Assembly (NCBI RefSeq): GCF_013299165.1
Contig: NZ_JAAFKD010000016.1
Span: 103,852 to 167,851 of the forward strand
DNA length: 64,000 nucleotides
DNA from: Microcoleus sp. bin38.metabat.b11b12b14.051
GTDB lineage: Bacteria > Cyanobacteriota > Cyanobacteriia > Cyanobacteriales > Microcoleaceae
Reading direction: 5' to 3'
How positions within the stretch are numbered: position 1 is the first letter of the stretch; each line of letters opens with the position of its first letter. Below are positions 56,036-64,000 of the stretch, piece by piece. The notes under the pieces were generated by a model. That model saw nothing but the letters and a program-made list of their open reading frames with translations, did not search any database and was not told the origin of the DNA. The position numbers were made by a program, and so were the translations under genes.

Positions 56036-56956
56036 ATGATTCGCCGACGTTCAACCCCTTGGATTCATCGCTGGTCTAGGACTGTGATGGCAGCGATCGC
56101 AGCCATCACAGTCCTAGAAACGGCTTATCTGACGATCGCTAAATTCACGACAGGCTCAGTCATTTGTCCCACCAGCGGCTGCGACAAAGTTCTCAACAGT
56201 CCCTACGCTACAGTTTTTGGCACAGTGCCCTTAAGCTTGTTAGGGTGTTTGGCTTATCTGAGCATAGCAATTCTGGCACTAGCTCCCAAAGCCGTAAATC
56301 CCGACACCAATAAAGGACTGTACTCTCAACTAGAAAACAAAACTTGGCAAGGGCTATTTATCATCACCGCTGCGATGGTAATTTTTAGCAGCTATTTGAT
56401 GTACTTGATGGCTTTTGAAATTCAGGAGCTATGTATCTACTGCATCAGTTCCGCGGTATTTGCGCTGTCGCTATTTGTGCTGACGCTAGTCGGGCGCGAG
56501 TGGGAGGATATCGGACAGTTGGTGTTTACGGGCATTTTGGTGGTGATGGTAAGTTCGATCGGCGCCTTGGGACTCTACAACAGCGTCAAGGCGCCCGTCA
56601 CTGTTTCTAGCCCCGGAATTGCACCTCCTGCGGTCACTACAACCTCAGGGCCCGCACAAATTGCTTTAGCGCAGCATCTGAGACAAATCGGCGCCAAAGA
56701 ATACGGCGCTTACTGGTGTCCCCACTGCCACGACCAAAAAATGCTGTTCGGCAAAGAAGCAGCCAAAATAATTGATTATTTTGAATGCGATCCCAGGGGA
56801 CAAAACTCCCGTGCAGAAATTTGTCAAGCTGCTGCTGCTAATGTTAAAGGTTTTCCGACGTGGGAGATTAAAGGTCAGTTTTATTCTGGGACAAAACAAC
56901 TCGATGAACTCGCTGATTTATCGGGTTATCCCGGCCCGCGTAACTTTAAAAACTGA
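56036..56956 (+). CDS. VKOR-thioredoxin fusion (disulfide-forming)
   Basis: The 306-residue protein joins a VKOR domain (five helices) to a periplasmic/lumenal thioredoxin. VKOR cysteines: CPTSGCDKVL and the active CIYC (about 133). The thioredoxin domain has YWCPHCHDQK (about 222-231). In cyanobacteria such fusions form disulfides in exported proteins and affect photosystem assembly. The ATG at 56036 follows a repeat; an internal Met (MAAIAAITVLE) is possible. Confidence 0.93.
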   Translation: MIRRRSTPWIHRWSRTVMAAIAAITVLETAYLTIAKFTTGSVICPTSGCDKVLNSPYATVFGTVPLSLLGCLAYLSIAILALAPKAVNPDTNKGLYSQLENKTWQGLFIITAAMVIFSSYLMYLMAFEIQELCIYCISSAVFALSLFVLTLVGREWEDIGQLVFTGILVVMVSSIGALGLYNSVKAPVTVSSPGIAPPAVTTTSGPAQIALAQHLRQIGAKEYGAYWCPHCHDQKMLFGKEAAKIIDYFECDPRGQNSRAEICQAAAANVKGFPTWEIKGQFYSGTKQLDELADLSGYPGPRNFKN

Positions 56957-58080
56957 CAGATTATTTGAAAATTGTAGATGACAGATTTTAGATTGTTACG
57001 CAGTAAATATCCTTCTTAACTTACTTGCTCGTTGTCTCGTGCTGCGAAATTAATCTTAAATCTCGCATCTACAATTAAAAATAAGTAAAAATTACTTGTA
57101 GCAGTTATCACTCTCCATGAGGTATCCTAAAACTTGTATGCTCAGGGTTTTAAGTTATATGTCATTGTTCGCTGCGAGCGAAGCAATCGCAGGGACTATC
57201 AAGCTTTTGAATTAAATCAGGTGCTGGGACAAGCAATATTTTTTTTGCTGATTAGCTTCGATCCCTACCTCATATGAGAGATCGAAAGGCTATAGCTTGA
57301 AAAGTAAATTTTTTTCGACTATGGGCTACGCTGTTGAATAATTAATACTATCAAGTATACAGAAAAAGTCAAGACACCGAAATAAGGGTTCTGCTTCCAA
57401 ACTCATTAGACAAGATGGAATTCATTCGCTTTGCTATCTGAAAATCAGAAGTGCGTTTGTGTTGCTCTGCCTTTTGTCTGCGGTAGAACGATCGGTAAAA
57501 AAATTAGGTAATGCAAGTTTATTGCTAAAAAAAATATTGAAACTCAGAAATCAGGTTTCAATATACCAATTATAGTTCCAATATTTGCGGACGCTTGGGG
57601 TCATCAGTAATGAGTAATGAGTAATGGGTAATCGATAATCTGCAATCACCGAAAATCTTGGCTCGTTGGGCATTTGGTGTCATGTCCATTACCAATTACC
57701 AGCCTTCGACTTCGCTCGGAGGCTAAAATTACCAATTACCAGCCTTCGACTTCGCGAGCGGCTAAAATTAATTACCAATTACCAGACATACCTCATTTTT
57801 TTCTGACTTCCCTATATATCGCTAACGCATAAAAATCTAAAAATTGGCTCGTCTTAAATCTAAAATATAAAATAGACTCCCCATATTGCACCTAAAAACC
57901 AGACAATTAGACAAACAAAAATTAAAAATTAATCCATCGAATGCACGAAAAAACCAAGAAATTGGATAATGAAACATCTCAAAGAAAAAAATCGACTGAG
58001 CAGAGCGCGCCAGAGATGTAAAAGCTAGATGTTGTAGTAGTAGCTTAGATACTCCGAAAGCGAGGCAAAATTCCCAAAAT
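56957..58080. repeat. Long spacer without a gene
   Basis: 1.1 kb with no supported gene. There is a gcgagcgaagcaatcgcaggg unit (57173), a gtaatgagtaatggg array (57607-57635), and two copies of attaccaattaccagccttcgacttcgc (57695 and 57735). These repeats end with gacatacctcat, also seen after the array near 12558. Confidence 0.7.
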
Positions 58081-60183
58081 ATGCTAAAAACTCTCAAAAA
58101 ATGGCTCGATCGAGAACGCAGAGTATTAATTACTGCCGCTACCGTTGCCGGTACAGTGATTTTACTGCGCTGCTTCGGATTGTTGCAGGTGTGGGAATGG
58201 GCTGCTTTCGACTACTTTATACGCTGCCGGCCAGCCGAACCAATTGACTCGCGCATCGTCATTGTCGAAATTAATGAAGTTGACTTGCAAAAATACGGCT
58301 ACCCACTTTCCGATGCTGTATTGGCTCAATTGCTGCAAAAATTGCAGGCCCTTAAGCCACGGGCGATCGGTCTCGACATTTACCGAGATTTGCCAGCTCC
58401 ACCGGGTAACGCCGAATTGCTCAAAACTTTTAAAACTATTCCTAACCTCATCGGCATTGAGTTGATGCCAGATGACACTAGGTTCGGAGTTCGGCCGCCT
58501 CCGGTACTTGACAAGCTCTCGCGGATTGGTTTCAACAACGTTGTCATCGACGCTGACGGTAAAGTGCGCCGAGCTTTGCTCTACGCTTGGCCCGGAGACG
58601 GCAAAACCCATGAAAGTTTCGCTCTGAGACTGGCTTTGCTTTACCTTGAGGGCGAAGGGATTTCCCCTCAGCCAGGAACAGTCAATCCTAAATACTTGCA
58701 GTTAGGCAAGGGGGTTTTTCGGCCTTTTAAACCGAATGACGGTGCTTACGTGCGATCGGACAGCCGCGGCTATCAAATTCTCGCCAACCTGCGCGGCCCG
58801 CGAGGCAGTTTCCAGACTGTATCAATGACTGACGTGCTTTCTGGCAAAATATCGGCTGATTTTGTACGATCGCGGGCTGTCTTGATTGGCTCAACAGCCC
58901 CCAGCCTCAAAGACTTTCAGCAAAATGCTTACAGCTCGGGTTTGTTTGCTGCTCCCCAACAAATACCTGGAGTCGAGATTCAAGCTCATTTCTTGAGCCA
59001 CATTTTGAGTGCTGCCCTCGACGGGCGCGGAAGTATCAAAGTTTGGCCCGAGGTGGCAGAGTGGCTGTGGATTTTACTGTGGTCGTGGGTGGGAGCCACC
59101 GTGAGCTGGAAGTTGGGATCGCTCGCGCGATCAGCTTGGTGTCTGTCAACTATCTGTATCGGTTTGAGTGCCAGTTTATACCTGGTCTGTTTGGCTGGTT
59201 GGTGGGTGCCCTTAATTCCTCCCATCCTCAGTCTTCTGGGCTCTGGCGCGGCAGTTGTGGGTTATCTGGCTCACTTACAAGAAGAATTAAAACGCTCTAA
59301 AGAATTTTTACAATGGCTGATAGACACAATTCCCGACCCGATTTTTGTGAAAAATAGAAATCACCGCTGGGTTGTTTTGAATCAGTCATATTGTCGGTTT
59401 ATCGGCTATCCTTTGGAAATTTTAATTTGCCGCACTGATTACGATTTGTTTCCCGAAGCCGAAGCCGATATATTTTGGCAGCAAGACGAATTAGTATTGC
59501 AAACTCACCAGCCACTAGAAAATGAAGAATATTTTACCGACGCTCACGGAATTACGCATCTGATTTCGACTAAAAGATCCCTGCACAAAGATGCTGCTGG
59601 GAACCTTTTTTTAGTTGGAGCGATCAGGGATATGACCGAGCGCAAGCGCTTGGAAGATGCCCTCAAGCAAAAAAATGCTGAACTCAGCCACCAAGCTTAT
59701 CACGATGCTCTCACTGGTTTGCCAAATCGCAAAATGTTTCACGAATCCTTGCATCAGTCTCTAGACAGAGCCTCTAGCAATCAGGAATTAGTAGCTTTAC
59801 TGTTCCTAGATTTAGATGGATTTAAGTCAATTAATGACACTCTCGGACACCATATGGGCGATTTGCTCTTACAAGCAGTGGCCGGCCGGCTCAAAAAATG
59901 CTTGCGCGGCAGCGATATTATCTCGCGGTTGGGTGGCGACGAATTCACCGTAATTCTGCCGGGAATTCCCGGTCGCGAAGAAGCGGCGAAGGTAGCTGAA
60001 AAAATTTGCGAGGCCATCATGCAGGCTTTTATTTTAGAAGAACATACAGTTTCTGTAACCACAAGTATTGGCATTAGTTTGTATCCAATTGATGGTCAAG
60101 AGTCAGGAATTTTAGTCAAAAATGCCGATACTGCGATGTATCGTGCTAAGGATAGAGGTAAAAATCAATATCAATTTTTTTAA
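58081..60183 (+). CDS. CHASE2-PAS-GGDEF diguanylate cyclase
   Basis: The 700-residue protein begins with an N-terminal helix, then an extracytoplasmic CHASE2 sensor (about 35-310), three helices (about 330-390), a PAS domain with PAC (about 405-530; GAIRDMTERKRLEDAL) and a GGDEF domain. The active motif is intact (GGDEF, 618-622), and RxxD stands five residues before it (RGSD), the product-inhibition I-site. It should make c-di-GMP in response to an outside signal; the signal is unknown. Confidence 0.93.
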   Translation: MLKTLKKWLDRERRVLITAATVAGTVILLRCFGLLQVWEWAAFDYFIRCRPAEPIDSRIVIVEINEVDLQKYGYPLSDAVLAQLLQKLQALKPRAIGLDIYRDLPAPPGNAELLKTFKTIPNLIGIELMPDDTRFGVRPPPVLDKLSRIGFNNVVIDADGKVRRALLYAWPGDGKTHESFALRLALLYLEGEGISPQPGTVNPKYLQLGKGVFRPFKPNDGAYVRSDSRGYQILANLRGPRGSFQTVSMTDVLSGKISADFVRSRAVLIGSTAPSLKDFQQNAYSSGLFAAPQQIPGVEIQAHFLSHILSAALDGRGSIKVWPEVAEWLWILLWSWVGATVSWKLGSLARSAWCLSTICIGLSASLYLVCLAGWWVPLIPPILSLLGSGAAVVGYLAHLQEELKRSKEFLQWLIDTIPDPIFVKNRNHRWVVLNQSYCRFIGYPLEILICRTDYDLFPEAEADIFWQQDELVLQTHQPLENEEYFTDAHGITHLISTKRSLHKDAAGNLFLVGAIRDMTERKRLEDALKQKNAELSHQAYHDALTGLPNRKMFHESLHQSLDRASSNQELVALLFLDLDGFKSINDTLGHHMGDLLLQAVAGRLKKCLRGSDIISRLGGDEFTVILPGIPGREEAAKVAEKICEAIMQAFILEEHTVSVTTSIGISLYPIDGQESGILVKNADTAMYRAKDRGKNQYQFF

Positions 60184-60891
60184 TCAATACCAGTTTAAAA
60201 AAAGCATTTAACTTTAGCCAATCTGCCAATTTTTATGGCATAATTTATTCCCAAATCTAAAATCCTTCGACCCTACCTAAGGCCTGATTCTAAAACTTGT
60301 GCGCTCGCGTCTTGTCTGCCATTGTAGCCGATCGCGCTTGCCAGCCTAGCCTTTCACGAAGTCGAAGAATCTAAAATTTTAAACAATACGCTGGGAATAG
60401 GATAGTCTAAAAGTCAAAATCTTGTGACAATTATAGACTGAATTTTTTTTGATAAAATAGCTATAAATAAGGCTATTTCTTTTGTCCTACATCCTCTAAC
60501 TGAACCGTATATAAATCTCAAATTTAAAATCTATCATTAGATAGAGTTACGACAAAGAGGAAACTTAGCACAGTAAAACGGCTAGATATAGAATTATTAA
60601 AAAATATGAACAAAATGAGATGGTTTAAAAAATACAACGGCAGACCGATGGTTAAAATCCTTATGCAGCAAGTGATCTTCCTCGATATTCACAAATCTAA
60701 AATCCGCAGCCCTAAAAAGATAGGAGACCGAAAATAACTTTAAATCCCCAAAAAGCTTTGATAGAAAAGGGTTTACGTAAACTTACAAAAATTAATTAAA
60801 GGAAATGTAAAGATATCAGTGGAAGTACGGAAATTGATAGATATAATAGGTGGGACAGACGTGCATCTACTGCGGTGATTTGAATAAGGCT
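60184..60891. other. Spacer without a gene
   Basis: AT-rich, no array, one fragment of the cttgtcgaag-type repeat family (60355-60365). No gene or hairpin stands out. Confidence 0.5.
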
Positions 60892-61161
60892 ATGAACACT
60901 ATGCGTACTTTGATTCAGCTCACAACAACGGCAACCCTGGCTGTATGCCTGCAAGTGAATGGGATGGGCATCGCAAATGCCGCCTTACTTGCCAAGAACT
61001 CAACCAGCAACTCAACACAAGAGCGTAGCTTGCGGGGCCCGACGCCATCGACCCCCACAGTTTTGACGGTTGCAGAAACACCTCGGACTCCAAACAACCC
61101 CAGAAAATACGAACCAGACCCCAACGGAAACCCCAACAGTGACGGTACAGGGACGCGCTGA
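60892..61161 (+). CDS. Small secreted Pro/Asn-rich protein
   Basis: The ATG at 60892 begins a 90-residue protein with a signal peptide (TLIQLTTTATLAVCLQ...ANA) and a Pro/Thr/Asn-rich mature part (TPRTPNNPRKYEPDPNGN). A longer frame from 60850 would bury the signal. Function unknown. Confidence 0.55.
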   Translation: MNTMRTLIQLTTTATLAVCLQVNGMGIANAALLAKNSTSNSTQERSLRGPTPSTPTVLTVAETPRTPNNPRKYEPDPNGNPNSDGTGTR

Positions 61162-61169
61162 GCAATGGT

Positions 61170-62822
61170 TCAGTCTGGTATTGGATCGGAGTGGTACCAA
61201 TGAGATTTGTGAATTAAAGTGTGCCTGCACCACTGGCGATCGGTAAGCGGGTAATCAACCCGGTAGTGACCGCCGCGACTTTCCGTGCGAAACGCAGCAC
61301 TTTTGAGAATTAAGTAGCCAATATCCAATAAATTGCCAACTTCCCCCCAATTTCGCAAAACCGATCTATTTTCCCCATTAAAAGGCGAAAAATCTATAAT
61401 TTGTCCGGGTCGCAAATTGAGCAAAGTCTGACTCAACGGTAAAGAAGCAAATTCTTGCAACCAAAGCTCAACCTGGGCGATCGCAATTTGCAAATCCCGT
61501 TCTCCGCGGCAAATTCCCGCACTCTGCCACACCAAGCTCGGCAATTCTACCCGCAATTTTTCGATCGCCTCAATATCCTGTTGTGAAATCGATTTTTCCA
61601 ATATTTCCCCCGCGCATCCATCATCGGGGAAGGCCTCGGACTTTTCACCTTCTAGCTGCAAAAGTCCCATTTGCGCGCCAAAAACCAGACATTCCAGCAG
61701 CGAATTGCTCGCCAACCGATTAGCACCGTGCACTCCCGTGCTCGCAGTTTCTCCCACCGCGTACAAACCCGGAATCGAAGTTTGGTTGAACTTGTCAGCG
61801 ACAATCCCTCCCATCCAGTAATGGGCTGCGGGTGTCACCGGCACGGGTTCGGAAAAAATATCAATTCCCCAATCAGCACACACTTGAATAATATTCGGAA
61901 ACCTGTAGCGCAGTCGATCGACCGCAATCGGGCGCAAATCGAGCCAAACATGAGGTTCGCCCGTCTTCTGCAAGTGACTGAAAATAGCGCGGCTAACGAC
62001 ATCGCGAGGGGCGAGTTCCCCGCTGGGGTGATAGTCAAAAGCAAAGCGATATCCCTTGCTGTCTACCAAATGAGCTCCTTCTCCTCGCACCGCTTCGCTA
62101 ATCAGAAACCGAGGCGCCCCCGCTTTACTCAGCGCCGTCGGGTGAAACTGCACAAATTCTAAATCTCGCAGCAGCGCCCCGGCGCGCCACGCAATCGCCA
62201 CCCCATCCCCGGTGCTTACCGATGGGTTGGTCGTTTGAGCAAAAACTTGTCCGCCGCCTCCTGTCGCCAGCACTACGGCGCTAGCCCGCAGCCATTTGAC
62301 TCGGGAGTCGCAAATCGAGCTAATGCCCTGACAGCGCCCGGTTTCGTCTAGCCACAGGCTCAAAGCAAAGGCTGGGGATACGAGTTGAATGTTTTTGCGA
62401 CTCAATACTTTTGCTGTCAGGGTACTGACAACCGCTTTTCCTGTGGTGTCTGCGGAGTGGAGCACTCGGCGGCGCGAGTGGGCTGCTTCTAAGGTGAGGG
62501 CTAAATCTGGGCCGGTGCGATCGAATGCAACGCCCATTTTCACCAGGGAATCAATGCAAGCAGCAGCTTCCTCTACTAAAAATTCCACTGCTTCCAAATC
62601 GCAAAGACCTGCTCCGGCTGCCAGTGTATCTTTAACGTGTAGGGCTGCGGAATCTTCAGGGGCGATCGCCGCAGCAATCCCTCCTTGGGCCCAATCGCTG
62701 GCAGAAACAGGCAAGATATTTTTATTGAGCAAGCCCACGTGCAAGTGTTCTGGAAGGCAAAGTGCCGTGTACAAACCCGCTGCGCCAGCACCTATCACCA
62801 ATACGTCAAATTTGTCAGTCAT
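61170..62822 (-). CDS. nadB: L-aspartate oxidase
   Basis: The 550-residue flavoprotein makes iminoaspartate, the first step of NAD synthesis. It starts with the FAD motif GAGAAG (11-16) and includes SASDWAQGGIAAA, EAAHSRRRVLHS and VGETASTGVHGANRLASNSL. The C-terminal helical domain has IDFSPFNGENRSVLRNWGE and TESRGGHYRVDYP. It stands alone. Confidence 0.95.
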   Translation of the reverse strand: MTDKFDVLVIGAGAAGLYTALCLPEHLHVGLLNKNILPVSASDWAQGGIAAAIAPEDSAALHVKDTLAAGAGLCDLEAVEFLVEEAAACIDSLVKMGVAFDRTGPDLALTLEAAHSRRRVLHSADTTGKAVVSTLTAKVLSRKNIQLVSPAFALSLWLDETGRCQGISSICDSRVKWLRASAVVLATGGGGQVFAQTTNPSVSTGDGVAIAWRAGALLRDLEFVQFHPTALSKAGAPRFLISEAVRGEGAHLVDSKGYRFAFDYHPSGELAPRDVVSRAIFSHLQKTGEPHVWLDLRPIAVDRLRYRFPNIIQVCADWGIDIFSEPVPVTPAAHYWMGGIVADKFNQTSIPGLYAVGETASTGVHGANRLASNSLLECLVFGAQMGLLQLEGEKSEAFPDDGCAGEILEKSISQQDIEAIEKLRVELPSLVWQSAGICRGERDLQIAIAQVELWLQEFASLPLSQTLLNLRPGQIIDFSPFNGENRSVLRNWGEVGNLLDIGYLILKSAAFRTESRGGHYRVDYPLTDRQWCRHTLIHKSHWYHSDPIPD

Positions 62823-63489
62823 AAGCCTGCCGATTTTTGATTTTTACAATTGCAGATTTTACTTTACATATCAATCTGACGAATAAAACTGCCGATTTTT
62901 GATTTTTGATTTTCACAATTGCACAATTGCAGATTTTACTTTACATATAAATATGACGAATAAGACTGTCAATTTTATATTTTATATTTTATATTTTATA
63001 TTTTAGATTAAATAATTAACTCCACCGTTTAATTGGGAGGATTTAACTGTCGATTTTAGATTAATCAATTTAATAAAATGATTTACGCCACAGATGAATC
63101 TGGGACTAAAACTAATCTCTAATTTTTTTACTCTCCACAACATCGGAGAATTCGACGCTCTTTGGGCGAGCTATTTTCTCAAGGCATGAGTCATTAGTCA
63201 GCCCGAGCGCAACCCCGGAGCCATCAGCCATCAGCCATAATTCATGAATTTAAAAAATCAATTCTCACTCATGACTAATGACCAATGATTGCTAACTAAT
63301 ATTAGTCAGCCCGAGCATCACCCGGAACCAAAAGCCATCAGTCATAATTCATGAATTTAAAAAAAATATTTCTCACTCACGACCAATGACCAATGACTAA
63401 TGACAAATGACAACTGACAACTGACAACTGACAACTGACAACTGACAACTGACAACTGACTAATGCCTTCAAATGAGAGCCGTTGCTAT
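62823..63489. repeat. Repeat-rich spacer nadB-psbU
   Basis: A duplicated gccgatttttgatttttga..ttttactttacat block (62827-62950), attttat heptamers (62972-63005), two copies of attagtcagcccgagc..catcag..cataattcatgaattta (63188 and 63300), and actgaca/caactga arrays (63410-63455). No gene. Confidence 0.85.
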
Positions 63490-63924
63490 CTAGTCGTAGA
63501 GACCGTTATTCAACCGGGTGTCTCCTTCAATAAAGACTGATTCGACATCAGTGACTGTGAATTTGTCCATGTTAGCTTGCAGCACCTTTTTCTGAGCTTC
63601 CGTCAAGCCAGAAATGTTGAGTACCTCCTCAACTTTTTCGTAAGGAGCATTCTTAATAATTAGTCCAGCTAAAGTGGGATACAACCCTCGAAATTCCCGA
63701 AAGTCACGGACGGCGCTGTTGTTCAAATCAAGTTTTTTGCCGTATTCTGTGGCAAGCTTGTCATCGGCGCGATTGGTTCTAGCCGGAGCTTCAACAGCTA
63801 GGAGCGAGGATGATGGCAATACGACACGGCTCAATGTCCCCGCGATCGCGCTCATGTCTCCAGCCCATGCAATGCAGCCCAGCACTAAGCCCAATACTGC
63901 CAATAGACGACCCAATCGTTTCAT
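63490..63924 (-). CDS. psbU: Photosystem II extrinsic protein PsbU (12 kDa)
   Basis: I chose the ATG at 63924 ([15 protein letters not shown]), which gives a lumen-targeting signal peptide; an in-frame upstream ATG (63951) adds nine residues. The mature protein has the HhH fold of Psb[21 protein letters not shown] and [20 protein letters not shown]. It stabilises the oxygen-evolving manganese cluster on the lumenal side of photosystem II. Confidence 0.96.
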   Translation of the reverse strand: MKRLGRLLAVLGLVLGCIAWAGDMSAIAGTLSRVVLPSSSLLAVEAPARTNRADDKLATEYGKKLDLNNSAVRDFREFRGLYPTLAGLIIKNAPYEKVEEVLNISGLTEAQKKVLQANMDKFTVTDVESVFIEGDTRLNNGLYD

Positions 63925-64000
63925 GAAGTTTTGTCTCCCAATTTCATACACAGCATTTATGTAGAGACTACCATTTTGCTTATGCAGTTTTTCAGATAAA

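Noticed and set aside
57837..58097. 86-codon reverse ORF overlapping the diguanylate cyclase start
   Set aside because: AT-rich hydrophobic translation overlapping a real gene; no ribosome binding site.
1..64000. tRNA and rRNA genes
   Set aside because: I looked for T-arm and acceptor patterns and saw none I could support; a tRNAscan run would be decisive.

Overview
The window is chromosomal DNA of a filamentous, non-heterocystous-type cyanobacterium; Microcoleus or Oscillatoria is my best guess. The evidence is a set of photosynthesis and cyanobacterial genes (psbU, petF-type ferredoxin, btpA, biliverdin reductase, an FtsH2-type thylakoid protease, VKOR-thioredoxin), the very frequent octamer GCGATCGC (HIP1), and very abundant heptameric short tandem repeats between genes. 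The genus is inference; no rRNA is present.

Layout. 1-9 kb: a PAS sensor kinase fragment, pepP, an IS1341-type tnpB element (IS-A, about 3183-4516) abutting a small secreted-protein gene, ftsH2, and a two-gene cassette of a ParM-like actin and a small partner. 9-22 kb: a coiled-coil protein with a Myb-like end, mgtE, a two-gene ABC importer, a decayed MFS transporter, a NERD nuclease-like protein, crcB, a macro-domain protein, a helical-repeat protein and a second tnpB element (IS-B, about 20678-22047) that also carries a divergent ribbon-helix-helix gene. 22-33 kb: aspS, an AAA ATPase overlapping a TOPRIM-like gene (a defence candidate), a GT87-like membrane protein, an M20 amidohydrolase and a large LRR-Roc-COR protein. 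33-47 kb: a SpoIID-like protein, ferredoxin, bvdR, an EamA permease, a glycosyltransferase pair, tenA, a PIG-V-like protein, a pentapeptide protein, a retropepsin-like protein, a DUF1648 protein and a deletion derivative of a third tnpB element. 47-64 kb: def, an IscB-less omega-RNA-like (HEARO-like) element filling the gap between def and a small membrane-protein gene, an FHA-PrsW protein, a Gfo/Idh oxidoreductase, a second omega-RNA-like element, an SGNH hydrolase, btpA, VKOR-Trx, a CHASE2-PAS-GGDEF cyclase, a small secreted protein, nadB and psbU.

The most interesting material is (i) two homologous 370-430 nt intergenic elements that look like stand-alone IscB/IsrB omega RNAs with no nuclease gene beside them, one of which forms the end of def and abuts the start codon of the next gene; (ii) the IS-B element with a 45-residue ribbon-helix-helix protein divergent from tnpB and an 8-bp inverted repeat bracketing the shared promoter; (iii) the overlapping AAA ATPase/TOPRIM-like pair; and (iv) the chromosomal ParM-like actin operon.

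Intergenic DNA is unusually rich in repeats: heptamer tandem arrays, a modular palindromic family (built on ggcggttgaaaccgcc and tccgcctccgcgga), and palindromes found preferentially between convergent genes. Some arrays run into coding sequence, giving stop codons, start codons or C-terminal residues.
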